A stretch of DNA of 56,691 bases from Alphaproteobacteria bacterium (lineage in GTDB: Bacteria; Pseudomonadota; Alphaproteobacteria; Reyranellales; Reyranellaceae), in the NCBI GenBank assembly GCA_017307275.1, contig JAFKFK010000038.1, positions 1-56,691 on the forward strand. Direction: 5' to 3'. The translations under genes were made by a program, and so were the position numbers. How positions within the stretch are numbered: position 1 is the stretch's first letter; every line of letters starts with the position of its first letter. Below are positions 38,365 through 47,797 of this stretch, in pieces. The notes under the pieces are model-generated. The model made no database searches. It had not been told where the DNA came from and saw only the letters and a list, made by a program, of their open reading frames with translations.

Positions 38365-39588
38365 GTGGAGTTCTTTACGCATCTGCCGATGCTGACGGCA
38401 TTCGCCTTCACGCTCATGCTGACGCTGGTGCTGCCCAGCCTGATGGAGCGTCTGCGCCTGCCGGGCCCCGTGGGCTACATCCTGGCCGGCATTATTCTCG
38501 GACCGCAGATCCTGGCGGTGCTCAATCCGGACGGCAAGATCGTCCAGTTCTTCGCCGACATCGGCAAGTTGCTGCTGATGTTCTTCGCCGGCTACGAGGT
38601 CGACCTCGACCAGTTCAATCGTGCACGGCGCAAGGCCCTCACCTTCGGTCTCGCGACCTTCAGTGCGCCGTTCCTGCTGGGTGTCTGCGTTGCCTTGGCG
38701 ATGGGCTACTCGCCCAATGCCTGTGCCGTGATCGGGGCTGTGCTTGCCTCGCATACGCTGCTCGGCCTGCCGATCATCAAGCAAGCCGGCATGATGGGGC
38801 GCGAATCGGTGGTGGCGACGGTTGGCGCCACCGTGTTCACCGATCTGCTGGCGATCTTCGTGCTCGCGGTCTGCCTGCCGATCCATGTCTCGGGCTTCAA
38901 TCCGCGCGACGTGCTGGCCGACATCGGCTGGCTCGCTGTCTACGTGCCGGCGGTTCTGATCGGGTTGAGCTGGATTGCAAAGCAGATGCTCGGGCTCATG
39001 GGCAAGAGCAAGGCAAATCGGGCGCTGATCATGCTGGTGGTGATGGCCGTCGCCGCGCAGGGCGCCGAGTTGATTGGACTGGAGGGCATCATCGGTGCCT
39101 TCCTCTCCGGCGTGGCGTTGAAGCGCGCTTTCGGCAACACGCCGGCCGACGATTCGCTGGAGGTTATGAGCCAGACCCTGTTCATTCCGATCTTCTTCGT
39201 CGCGGCAGGCTTCCTGGTCGACTTCAAGGTCTTCTTCGCCACGCTGCGGGACCAGCCGCTGCTGGTGCTGGGCATCCTTGGGGCGCTGTTCGGCGGCAAG
39301 TGGTTGGCCGCCGAGATCGCCGGCCGTGTGCTGGGGTACGCAGCAGCCGACCGGCGGCTCATGTATGCGCTTACGATCCCGCAGGTCGCCGCGACGCTGG
39401 CCGTGGCTCTCGTTGCCTACTCGACGCGCAACCCGGCCGGCCAGCGGCTGATCGACGAACCGGTGCTCAACGCGACCGTCGTGCTGGTGATCCTGTCGTC
39501 GCTGATCGGCCTGATCCTGACTGGGCGGGCGGCAAAGCGACTCAAAGCGCCGGAACCCGCCGTCGTCTCGCCTCGGGAAGCGACTTGA
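38365..39588 (+). CDS. CPA2-type cation:proton antiporter (KefB/NapA-like)
   Basis: Inner-membrane exchanger of 407 residues with about 12 hydrophobic helices. The family features are LRLPGPVGYILAGIILGP near the N-terminus and the ion-site helix pair around TVFTDLLAIFVLAV (Thr-Asp plus Asp). It lacks the C-terminal TrkA-N/RCK nucleotide-binding domain of KefB, so it is a bare transport core. GTG start at 38365 behind GGGGGAG. Probably Na+ or K+ against H+; specificity not readable. Confidence 0.88.
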   Translation: MEFFTHLPMLTAFAFTLMLTLVLPSLMERLRLPGPVGYILAGIILGPQILAVLNPDGKIVQFFADIGKLLLMFFAGYEVDLDQFNRARRKALTFGLATFSAPFLLGVCVALAMGYSPNACAVIGAVLASHTLLGLPIIKQAGMMGRESVVATVGATVFTDLLAIFVLAVCLPIHVSGFNPRDVLADIGWLAVYVPAVLIGLSWIAKQMLGLMGKSKANRALIMLVVMAVAAQGAELIGLEGIIGAFLSGVALKRAFGNTPADDSLEVMSQTLFIPIFFVAAGFLVDFKVFFATLRDQPLLVLGILGALFGGKWLAAEIAGRVLGYAAADRRLMYALTIPQVAATLAVALVAYSTRNPAGQRLIDEPVLNATVVLVILSSLIGLILTGRAAKRLKAPEPAVVSPREAT

Positions 39589-39773
39589 AGACGTAGCTGG
39601 AACCATCGGGAGACGAACAGGTCACGGCGGCGTGATGTCGGCCCGCCTCTCCCCGCCGGGCGCCAGGTCGACCAACTCCACTCGACTCCGGACCATGTGC
39701 GTCTCATCCTGAGGTCAACTAGGCGTCTTGTCCGACCTGTGGGTGCATGCGCGCGCCCGGGAGGCGTTCGTTC

Positions 39774-41957
39774 ATGGTTGAAGGCGTTGGCGGCGACGGA
39801 AATTCCCAACCGGACGTCGACTTGGTGACACTCCAGCCCGGCCAGACCATAGGCCGTTATCGCGTCGTCGCGGTGCTGGGCCAGGGCGGCTTCGGCATCA
39901 CGTATCGTGCCGTCGACGCCGAACTCGGCCGCCAGGTTGCCATCAAGGAATACCTGCCCACCGCGCTGGCCGTGCGCAAGGATGGCGTCACCGTCGTGCC
40001 GCGCTCGCGCAGCGCGGCCGAGGACCTGGCCTGGGGCCTGGAGCGCTTCGTCTCCGAAGGCCGCACGTTGGCGGCGCTCCATCGCGCCCCGGGCATCGTG
40101 AAGGTCCACGACTATCTGACGGCCAACGGCACGGCCTATCTCGTGATGGAGCTGGTCGATGGCGAGACGCTGCACGAGCGTATCGCGCGCGCCGGACCGC
40201 TCGATGCCGCTGCCGTCGACGGTATCCTCGCGCCGCTGCTCGACGGCCTCGAGCAGGTCCATACTGCGGGCTTCCTTCACCGCGATATCAAGCCGGCCAA
40301 CATCCTGCTCGACGCCAAGGGGCAGCCGACATTGATCGACTTCGGCGCCTCGCGAGCCGCCATCGCGGGTCGCACGCAGGCCATGACGGCGGTGTTCACG
40401 CCGGGCTATGCGCCGGTCGAGCAGTTCACTTCGGCGCCACAAGGAGCGTGGACCGACATCTACAGTCTGGCCGCCACGCTCTATCACGCCATCACGGGCG
40501 AGCCGCCGCGCAACGCCATCGACCGCATGGTGGACGACGAGCTCGTGCCATTGGCGAATTCGGGCCGTGCTTTTCCAAAGGCGCTGCTGGCCGGCATCGA
40601 CGCTGCACTCACCGTACGCGCCGCCAACCGGCCGCAATCCGTCGCGGCATGGCGCACGCTCCTAGCGGGGAGTCCTGCACCGCCGGCGACGGTCGTGATG
40701 GCGGCCAAGGCGCCTGTGCCGCCGCCATCATCCCCACCGCCGCCCACTGCAACGGTGTCTCCCGTGCCGTCGCGTGGCCCGAGCACTGGAATGAAGATAG
40801 CCGCGGCTGCCGCCCTGCTGCTCGTCGTGGCAGGCGGCGGCTGGTTCGCGCTGGGCACCGGTGCGCCGCCGTCGACGTCGTCGTCGATGCCATCGCCCGC
40901 GCCTCCGGCCATTGCCGCGGCGGCGGTTGCGCCAGCGGTACCGGATCGCGCGCAGGAGGAGCTGGAGCAGGCGCGGCGCGACCAGCGTGCGGCGCAGGAG
41001 GAGGCGACGCGCTTGCGCGCCGAGGCGGAGGCCCGCCGCAAGGCCGACGAGGAAACCGCCCTCCGGGTGCGCATCGAACAGGAGGTCCGCGAGAAGGCGG
41101 CGGCAGAGGAAGCAGCGCGGCAGAAGGCGGCTGCCGACGCGAAGCTCCAGGCCGAGGCACAGGCGGCAGCGGACGCCGCTGCCAAGGCGAAGGCCGATGC
41201 CGAGGCGGCCGCGAAGGCCCAGGAGGAAGCCGCTGTACGGCTGCGTGCCGAGGAAGCCGATCGCAAGGGAGCCGAGGCCGCCGAGGTGGCTCTACGTCTT
41301 GGCCAGCCCGACCGCCAGCGCCTTCAGGTCGCGCTCACCTCGCTGGGCTTCTCGACGGGCGGGACCGACGGTGTCTTCGGCGCCAGGTCGCGCGAGATGA
41401 TCGCGGCGTGGCAGAAAAAGACTGGCCGTGCTGCGACGGGCTACCTCACGCACGACCAGCAGGCGACGCTGCTGCGCGACGCAGCACCTGCTCTCGCGCG
41501 CTACGACGAGGAGCAGAAGAAGCTTGCCCTGGCCCCGGCCGCACCTGCCGTCGCGCCACCTGCGGCACCGGCAGCTCCGGCGGCAGCGTCACCTCCTGCA
41601 GCGGCACCGGCTGCCTCAGGGGGGCAATGCGAAGGCACCTACCGGTCGCAATGGTGCAGGGCGGCCTATCAGGGTTTCCCGCCGAGCTGCTGGTACGCGA
41701 GCATGGTCGTCCGCAACGGCGAGGTCAGCGACAGTTGGGTGTCCCAAGCCGATGCAAGTAAGCGCAACGTGGTCAGCGGCCGCATCGACGCAGCCGGCCA
41801 CGTGTCGTTGACCTTCGAGGGGGTCGGCCAGCAGACGCATGTGAACCAGCGCTTCGTGGCGCAGATGTCGGGCAGGGTCGTCAACGGCCTGCTGACGGCT
41901 TCGGGGCGGGCGGGCGTTGGCGGCCGGGATTTCAGCGTTACCGTTCGCTGCCGGTAA
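39774..41957 (+). CDS. Membrane Ser/Thr protein kinase with peptidoglycan-binding and C-terminal beta domain
   Basis: 727-residue fusion. Cytoplasmic Hanks-type kinase (about 28-298): glycine loop GQGGFG 36-41, Lys58 in VAIKEY, HRDIKPAN 169-176, DFG 189-191, all intact. Pro-rich linker, one membrane helix 340-360, a long Ala/Glu/Arg coiled coil about 393-505, a peptidoglycan_binding_1-like module about 509-570 (LQVALTSLGFSTGGTDGVFG), Pro/Ala linker, then a Cys-rich beta domain 618-727. ATG at 39774 is chosen for GGGAGG 9 nt upstream; 39747 is in frame. The layout suggests a kinase that senses the cell wall. Convergent with the peptide-permease gene 3 bp away. Confidence 0.88.
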   Translation: MVEGVGGDGNSQPDVDLVTLQPGQTIGRYRVVAVLGQGGFGITYRAVDAELGRQVAIKEYLPTALAVRKDGVTVVPRSRSAAEDLAWGLERFVSEGRTLAALHRAPGIVKVHDYLTANGTAYLVMELVDGETLHERIARAGPLDAAAVDGILAPLLDGLEQVHTAGFLHRDIKPANILLDAKGQPTLIDFGASRAAIAGRTQAMTAVFTPGYAPVEQFTSAPQGAWTDIYSLAATLYHAITGEPPRNAIDRMVDDELVPLANSGRAFPKALLAGIDAALTVRAANRPQSVAAWRTLLAGSPAPPATVVMAAKAPVPPPSSPPPPTATVSPVPSRGPSTGMKIAAAAALLLVVAGGGWFALGTGAPPSTSSSMPSPAPPAIAAAAVAPAVPDRAQEELEQARRDQRAAQEEATRLRAEAEARRKADEETALRVRIEQEVREKAAAEEAARQKAAADAKLQAEAQAAADAAAKAKADAEAAAKAQEEAAVRLRAEEADRKGAEAAEVALRLGQPDRQRLQVALTSLGFSTGGTDGVFGARSREMIAAWQKKTGRAATGYLTHDQQATLLRDAAPALARYDEEQKKLALAPAAPAVAPPAAPAAPAAASPPAAAPAASGGQCEGTYRSQWCRAAYQGFPPSCWYASMVVRNGEVSDSWVSQADASKRNVVSGRIDAAGHVSLTFEGVGQQTHVNQRFVAQMSGRVVNGLLTASGRAGVGGRDFSVTVRCR

Positions 41958-41960
41958 GTT

Positions 41961-42746
41961 TTAGGCGGCGTCGGCCAGCAGAGCGACGCCGGCTGTCGTC
42001 ATGACCACCAGTGCGCCGGGGAACAGCCACATCCACCAGGCGTCGCGCAGGTAGGGGCCGGCATGCGCCATGATGTGGCCCCAACCCGGTGTCGAATGAT
42101 CGGTGAGGCCGACGAAGGAAAGCGTGGCCTCGGCAAGCACGGCGCTGCTGAACAGCACGCCCGTGAGCGACAACGCGACCGGCAGGATCGCAGGCAGGAC
42201 GTGGCGCAGCGCGATCATCGGGCGCGGCACGCCGAGGGCGCGGGCGGCCGTTACATGCGGTTGACCGCGCAGTCCGTAGGCGGCGGCCCGCACGACGCGC
42301 GCCACCATGGGCCAGGAACCGATCCCCAGCGCCAGCGCCGTCAGGAGATTGCCGGTCCCGAGCAAGGCCACCATCACGATGGCAAGCAGCAGCGGCGGCA
42401 GGGTGACGGTGAGCTCGGCGCTCCGCATCACGAGATCGTCGGCCAACCGGCCCCCGAACGCCGCGACCAGACCGAGCACGGTGCCGAGGATCAGTGCGAT
42501 TGCGGTCGCATAGCCGCCAACCTCGAAGGACACGCGCGCGCCCTGTGCCAGCAGCACCAGCAGGTCGTGGCCGAGATCGTCGGTTCCAAAGGGGTGGGCG
42601 AGGCTGGGTGGCGCCAGCATCGGTCCGATGGTGAGCTTACCCACGAGCGGTGCAAACACCGCGAGCGCGGTTGGCAGCGCCAGCAGAGCGAAGCCCAAGA
42701 GGGCTGCGCGCCGGCGTGAAGCCTCGTGCGGGGTTTCAGGCCGCAT
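41961..42746 (-). CDS. Peptide/nickel-type ABC permease (DppC/OppC)
   Basis: Inner-membrane channel subunit, 261 residues, about six helices; coupling loop AARALGVPRPMIALRHVLPA and the HPFGTDDLGHDLL entry of the OppC family. Somewhat short. Its start overlaps the end of the DppB-type gene by 11 bp. Works with the two genes upstream; no ATPase gene is in the window. Confidence 0.9.
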   Translation of the reverse strand: MRPETPHEASRRRAALLGFALLALPTALAVFAPLVGKLTIGPMLAPPSLAHPFGTDDLGHDLLVLLAQGARVSFEVGGYATAIALILGTVLGLVAAFGGRLADDLVMRSAELTVTLPPLLLAIVMVALLGTGNLLTALALGIGSWPMVARVVRAAAYGLRGQPHVTAARALGVPRPMIALRHVLPAILPVALSLTGVLFSSAVLAEATLSFVGLTDHSTPGWGHIMAHAGPYLRDAWWMWLFPGALVVMTTAGVALLADAA

Positions 42747-43710
42747 GCGCTTCGTCCCGTTCGATGGCCATGCGTGGGTCGATACGGTTCATCAACAGGT
42801 CGGTCGTGAGGTTGCCGAGCATCGCGACGGCGCAGACGGCGAGCGCGATGCCGAGCACCAGCGGATGGTCGCGGTTGACCGCGGCCGACACGATCAACCT
42901 GCCGAGGCCCGGCAACGCGAACACCGTTTCGACGGCGATGGCTCCGACGAACGTTGCACCGATCCGGCCGCCCAGCACCGCCAGCACGGGCTGCAGGGCA
43001 TTGACGAGGGCATGGCGGCGCCGCGCCCGCGGGAAGTCGAGACCTTTGGCCAGGGCGGTCGTCATGTAGGGCCGCGCTACTTCGCCTTGAAGCGCCGAGC
43101 GCAGGGTGAGCGCCGTCAGGGCGAGCTGGTGGATGGTGAGCGCCAGCACGGGCAGGACGAGATGACGGAGCCGGTCGAGGAACTCCGGTGCCGCAAGGCG
43201 CGGGTTGTCGAGGCCCTGTACCGGCAACCAGCCGAGCTTGAGCGCGAACAGCAACACGAGCCCCTGGGCGATCCAGAAGGTCGGCATCATGTGGCCGACC
43301 AGCGCCAGCAACGGCGTGAACACGTGCCGCCGCTCTCCCGGTGGCCGTGTCGAGAGAAGGCCAATCGTGCCGCCCGCCAGCAACGACAGCAGCGCGGCCG
43401 GCAGCACGATGGAGAGAGTGGCGGGCAAACGTTCGAGGATCACGTCGACGACGGGCGCCTTGTGCAGGTACGAGCGGCCGAGATCTCCGGCGAGCGCCGC
43501 CCCCATCCAGGCGAGGTAACGCTCGCCCAGCGGCCGGTCGAGGCCGTAGCGCGCTTCGATCTCCTGGCGCAGCTCCTGCGTCGCGTACTCGCCGCTGAGG
43601 GCCGTGACTGGCCCGCCGGGAGCCAGATGGATCAGCAGGAAGGCCAGCGAGCCGACGATAGCCAGGCCAAGCGGCACCTGCAGGAGACGCCGTAGGACAT
43701 ACCGGCCCAT
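42736..43710 (-). CDS. Peptide/nickel-type ABC permease (DppB/OppB)
   Basis: 324 residues, six helices; N-terminal MGRYVLRRLLQVPLGLAIV and the RYGLDRPLGERYLAW stretch are characteristic, as is the loop TTALAKGLDFPRARRRHALVN. ATG at 43710. Middle gene of a three-gene importer operon. Confidence 0.92.
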   Translation of the reverse strand: MGRYVLRRLLQVPLGLAIVGSLAFLLIHLAPGGPVTALSGEYATQELRQEIEARYGLDRPLGERYLAWMGAALAGDLGRSYLHKAPVVDVILERLPATLSIVLPAALLSLLAGGTIGLLSTRPPGERRHVFTPLLALVGHMMPTFWIAQGLVLLFALKLGWLPVQGLDNPRLAAPEFLDRLRHLVLPVLALTIHQLALTALTLRSALQGEVARPYMTTALAKGLDFPRARRRHALVNALQPVLAVLGGRIGATFVGAIAVETVFALPGLGRLIVSAAVNRDHPLVLGIALAVCAVAMLGNLTTDLLMNRIDPRMAIERDEAHAA

Positions 43711-43738
43711 GATTGGCGCCCCGATCTACCCGAGTGTT

Positions 43739-45292
43739 CTAGCGGCGCGTCGCGCGTTCGGCGAACTGGCCGCTCCAGGCCGCAAAGCCCGTGAGGTCGT
43801 TGCGCCAGGCCGCCGTGAAGTCGGTCTCGACCAGCCATACATAGGGAAGGTCCTTCACCACGATCTCCTGCATGGCGCGATAGGCTTCGGCGCGCTTCTC
43901 GCGATTGGCGGTGGAGCCAGCCGTGGCGAACAGCGCATCGACCTCAGGATTGCGGTAGGCCGCGGCATTGGAGAATGGGATGTTGCCGATGTTGCTCGAC
44001 ACATACATGCGGCGCACGCCGATCTCCGGATCGGCGCCATTGCAATAGGAGACCAAGGTCAGGTCGAAATTGCGCTGGCGGAACACGGCATCGACCATCG
44101 CCGCCGGGTCGACGAGGCGCGGTCGCACGCGGATGCCGACGGCACCCAACTGGTCGCGCAGCAGGTCGGCATAGCGGCCGAAGCTTGCGAACTGCACCAG
44201 CTCGACGGTGAGGCGCACGCCCTCGGCATCGGGCTTGAGGCCCGCTGCATCCAGCAGCGTGCGAGCGCGAGCCGGATCGAACAAGGAAGCGGGGAAGGAG
44301 CCCGAGGCCTGTGCCCAGGCGATGCCGCTCGAGATCGGTGCGTCGGCGATACGGCCGCGGTCGAGCAGGATGCGCTCGACGAACTGGCGACGGTCGATTG
44401 CCGCCGCGAAGGCCTGGCGCACTTCGAGCGCCTGCAGGGCAGGGCGCTCGAGGTTGAAACCGAGGGTCATGATGCAGTTGCCACCGCCAGGGCCGAACCG
44501 CACGTCGGTCAGGGTCGCGCGGCCGGAGCGTTGCAGGCGGGCGATCTCGGAGGCGGCGACGCGGCCCACGAAATCGACCTCGCCCGCGGCCAGAGCCTGA
44601 GCCTGGGTGGCGCCGTCGGGAATGACGCGGAAGACCAGGCGGTCGACCTTCGGCAGGCCCTGCTTGAAATAGTCGGGATTGCGCGCCAGCACGACGCGGT
44701 CGTCCTTGGTGTAGCTCTCGAAGCGGAACGGGCCGGAACCGACCGGCTTGAGGTTGGCCGGGTTCTTCTCGATGTCGCTCTCGCCGTAGACATGGCGCGG
44801 CAGGATCGGTGCTTCCGTGACGTCGAGCTGCTGCACCAGCGCGGGGTAGGGGCGCTTCATGCGGAATTCGAGCGACGTCGGGCTCAACACCTCGATCGTG
44901 TCGAGGACCGGGCCGAGGCTCGCGCGGGTACGTGCATGATGCTTCAGCAGCACGTTCTCGAACGTGAACTTGACGTCGTCGGCAGTGACCGGCCGGCCAT
45001 CGTGCCACTTGGCGTTCGGGGCCAGCTCGAACCGGGCGCGCATGCCATCCTCGGAGAGCTGCCAACGCTCCGCGAGGTCGGGCCGGGGCTCGCCCTTCTC
45101 GTCGAGGGCCAACAATCCGCTGAACAGGGAATCCGCGACCGCATGGGTCGGCGAGCCGGTCGTGATGGCGGGATTGAGGTGGCCCGGATCGGCCGACACC
45201 GCCGCGACGACGGTCAGCGGCTGCTGGGCCTGTACGGGGGCAGTCGTCAGGAACAGGAGAGCGGGCAGCAGAGCGACAAAACGCAGGCGCAT
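43739..45292 (-). CDS. Peptide-type ABC substrate-binding protein (family 5)
   Basis: Periplasmic receptor of 517 residues, DppA/OppA fold. Signal peptide MRLRFVALLPALLFLTTAPV ending near VQAQ; body with LAERWQLSEDGMRARFEL, KFTFENVLLKH and the PVGSGPFRFESY motif typical of the family. ATG at 45292 with GAGG 10 nt upstream. First gene of the operon; the permeases follow 28 nt later. Ligand unknown (peptide, opine, nickel or glutathione are all possible). Confidence 0.93.
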   Translation of the reverse strand: MRLRFVALLPALLFLTTAPVQAQQPLTVVAAVSADPGHLNPAITTGSPTHAVADSLFSGLLALDEKGEPRPDLAERWQLSEDGMRARFELAPNAKWHDGRPVTADDVKFTFENVLLKHHARTRASLGPVLDTIEVLSPTSLEFRMKRPYPALVQQLDVTEAPILPRHVYGESDIEKNPANLKPVGSGPFRFESYTKDDRVVLARNPDYFKQGLPKVDRLVFRVIPDGATQAQALAAGEVDFVGRVAASEIARLQRSGRATLTDVRFGPGGGNCIMTLGFNLERPALQALEVRQAFAAAIDRRQFVERILLDRGRIADAPISSGIAWAQASGSFPASLFDPARARTLLDAAGLKPDAEGVRLTVELVQFASFGRYADLLRDQLGAVGIRVRPRLVDPAAMVDAVFRQRNFDLTLVSYCNGADPEIGVRRMYVSSNIGNIPFSNAAAYRNPEVDALFATAGSTANREKRAEAYRAMQEIVVKDLPYVWLVETDFTAAWRNDLTGFAAWSGQFAERATRR

Positions 45293-45520
45293 TGCGGAAG
45301 AACCTCGAAGAAGGCCCGGACCTTAGTCGAAGCCATAACGGGGGGCCACGCGGCAATGCGTCGAGCGCCGGGGCCGATTGAGTAGTCCCGGCCGACGTCG
45401 AAAGCGCCAACAGGCTGGACGATGTGTGCGGCGCTCACCGGTTGGCAAACGGAGATCCGTCTACTGGCTCATGGCCTTTGGCGCTCGAGATGCGTCCCCG
45501 AGTTCCGGTCCTGTAACCCC

Positions 45521-45536
45521 TCACCCATCTGGGTGA
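45521..45536. promoter_or_regulatory. Perfect 16-bp palindrome upstream of fkbM gene
   Basis: TCACCCATCTGGGTGA: 7-bp arms around TC, about 50 bp before the FkbM start. The arms could form an RNA hairpin or a dimer-binding operator. No regulator gene adjoins it. Confidence 0.45.
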
Positions 45537-45584
45537 AGAGGACAGGCTGGGCGTCCGCTAGCTTGCGGCCCGGGGAGCCCGACG

Positions 45585-46580
45585 TTGATAAAATCAATCG
45601 CAAACTACACCCATGATTGTCTGTCCCGAGGACCCGCATGGCTGGCGCAAACGTACATCAACCTGATGTCGTTTGTGAGCCGCTGGCTGCTGCCGCGTTC
45701 CCTGGGCATGCGCATCCACAATTCCGTGTGCGGCTACATCTATGGGCGGCGATGGAAGCCGATGCGATTTTCCGCTCGCAAGGTTCGGATGGGGGAGGGA
45801 ACAGCCGTATCGTTCATCCCCGATCTCAGTGGCTTCGAAGGCGAGGCCCTGTTCTGCAGGGATTTCAACTATGAGCCCGCGCTGGTGAGATGGCTCGAAG
45901 CCAATGCCGTCGCGAAGTACGACCTCATCATGGAGATCGGCGCCAACGTCGGCATATACACGGTCTTCCTCGATGCGCTGTACCGGTCTGCGCCGCTGCC
46001 GAGGGATGTGACGCCTCGCATTGTGTCGTTCGAACCCTCCGAGAAAGCGTATCGCCGCTTGCTCGCCAATCTCGCTGCCAACGGCACGTCTTTCGTCAAC
46101 ACCTACCAGTCGGCGATCGGCCGGTCGTCCGGGGTGCAGACTTTCTTCGAGCCCACCGACCATTTGACGAATGGCTCGTTCGTGCGGCCATTCTCCGAGT
46201 TCTTTTCCGACGAGATCGTGGAAAGTCGCGTTGTCACGCTCGCGGCTACCGAACTGGACCGCTGGCTGGAGACAGCAGGGGGCCGCTCGCTCATCAAGAT
46301 CGATGTCGAGGGCTTCGAACCTCAACTGCTCGAAGCGCTCAGGCCGTCGATCGAGAAGTACCGGCCCGACATGGTCATCGAAGTTCTGCCGTTGACGGCG
46401 CAGGCCCTGAACGAATGCGAAGCCATCTCCGGATATGACCGGTATCTGCTCTCGATGAACGGGCTCCATCGGAGAGATTCATTCGAAGGAGACAAGGATC
46501 ACTATGACTGGCTGTTGTGCTGGCCGGGGCAGCCGCATGCCATCGACAACCTGGCCGCTGCCAAAGCCGCGGCGCGCTGA
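45585..46580 (+). CDS. FkbM family methyltransferase
   Basis: SAM-dependent O-methyltransferase of 331 residues. SAM motif IMEIGANVGIYTVFLDA, then SFEPSEKAYRRLLANL and the FkbM signature LIKIDVEGFEPQLLEAL. Such enzymes methylate hydroxyls of polysaccharides, glycolipids or secondary metabolites. The start TTG at 45585 follows GGGGAG by 8 nt and lies in a small palindrome TTGATAAAATCAA. An amphipathic segment near residues 15-40 may touch the membrane. Confidence 0.88.
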   Translation: MIKSIANYTHDCLSRGPAWLAQTYINLMSFVSRWLLPRSLGMRIHNSVCGYIYGRRWKPMRFSARKVRMGEGTAVSFIPDLSGFEGEALFCRDFNYEPALVRWLEANAVAKYDLIMEIGANVGIYTVFLDALYRSAPLPRDVTPRIVSFEPSEKAYRRLLANLAANGTSFVNTYQSAIGRSSGVQTFFEPTDHLTNGSFVRPFSEFFSDEIVESRVVTLAATELDRWLETAGGRSLIKIDVEGFEPQLLEALRPSIEKYRPDMVIEVLPLTAQALNECEAISGYDRYLLSMNGLHRRDSFEGDKDHYDWLLCWPGQPHAIDNLAAAKAAAR

Positions 46581-46619
46581 TTCCTGTCGAGCCGGCGGTA
46601 AGGCTCCAAGGTCCAACGA

Positions 46620-47024
46620 TCATCTGGTGAAGGTGAACTTGCAGACGCGGCTGCCCACGCGGTCGCCGGTGCCCGTCGCACCCGTGAACTTCGCCATGAC
46701 TTCGAAGGAGATGGGCGTCGCCGTGGTGGCGAACTTCTGATTGAACTCGGCGGAGCCCGAAGTGCCACGCGCGGACAGCGAGGCTGTGCCGTCGGCCTTG
46801 ATTCGCCCCTCCAGAGTCATCGACGGGCTCTGTCCCTTTTCACGGAACTGGCCGACAAAGTGGCCGTCCTTGACGCGGGCGCTGTATCGCCACGTGTAGC
46901 CGCGCGCGCCTTCCTGCGTCGACTCGCAGACATGCAGGACGGACCACTCGCCGTCGAAGGATTGAGCGTGGAGCGATCCCCATGGCAGGCATGCGCAAAC
47001 CACGGCAAGCAAGACAAGGCGCAT
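46620..47024 (-). CDS. Small secreted protein resembling the kinase C-terminal domain
   Basis: 134 residues with a signal peptide MRLVLLAVVCACLPWGSLHA, cleaved near HAQS. Mature part is a beta-rich domain with two cysteines. Its pattern FDGEWSV, GRIKADGTASL, FNQKF and the C-terminal Cys lines up with residues 618-727 of the kinase at 39774-41957. GAGG lies 8 nt before the ATG. Probably periplasmic; function unknown. Confidence 0.75.
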   Translation of the reverse strand: MRLVLLAVVCACLPWGSLHAQSFDGEWSVLHVCESTQEGARGYTWRYSARVKDGHFVGQFREKGQSPSMTLEGRIKADGTASLSARGTSGSAEFNQKFATTATPISFEVMAKFTGATGTGDRVGSRVCKFTFTR

Positions 47025-47188
47025 GCGCGGTCCTCAACATGTCGCAATACATGCGACGTTGGTCGGCGTGATTGTCCCCAATCTCCACGGACCTATCCAT
47101 GTGCGTTTAGCGACCCACGGCAACCAAGCGGATGCAACTTGGCGCCTCGCATCACGTTCACAAGTTCCGGCGAACTTTGAGGACGAAG

Positions 47189-47713
47189 ATGATTGACACG
47201 GAGAGCGTAGCCACGACCTTGGCGACCATCATGACAACGTACGGTCTACATGCCATCGGCGCCGTCGTGGTGATGATCGTCGGTTGGCTGCTGTCGCGGA
47301 TGACCTACCGCTTGATCAGACGCCTTTGCAGTCGCACGGAGCAGATCGACAGGACCTTGGTTCTGTTTCTGGCGGATGCCGCCCGTTACGCAGTGCTGAC
47401 TTTCACCATTGTCGCGGTTCTGACCACTTTTGGTATTGCGACAACGAGTTTTGTCGCCGCTGTCGGCGCCTTGGGCTTGGCGATAGGACTCGCTCTGCAA
47501 GGAACACTCAGCCATTTCGCGGCAGGGATAATGCTGATCATCTTCCGACCTTTCCATGTCGGCGACACTGTGGAAACGGGCGGCGTCACTGGCGTGATCA
47601 GCATCGTCAACGTCTTCTACACCGAACTCGAAGGCGAGGACGGCCGGATCGTCGTGCCCAACGGAAAGCTATGGGGCGAGATCGTCAAAGTACCGCGCGC
47701 TTCACTGCGCTGA
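47189..47713 (+). pseudogene. MscS-type mechanosensitive channel, C-terminally truncated
   Basis: 174 residues containing the membrane part of a small-conductance channel: three hydrophobic helices, the pore helix Gly/Ala pattern AVGALGLAIGLALQGTLSHFAAG and the start of the beta domain RPFHVGDTVETGGVTG. It stops after VVPNGKLWGEIV, where full-length relatives continue for about 100 residues with the vestibule domain. Likely a decayed gene or a minimal channel. ATG 47189 after GAGGACGAAG. Confidence 0.65.
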
Positions 47714-47797
47714 CTGACATCCAGGAACTCGAAGCGGCGATGCATCCACATCCTGCTTCGAGATCTGCGCTACCGGAGGAGGCGGTCGAGGAAGCTC

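Noticed and set aside
38038..39606. Minus-strand reading frame (522 codons) opposite the antiporter
   Set aside because: Shadow of a clear membrane transporter gene; its composition is charged and repetitive without motifs.
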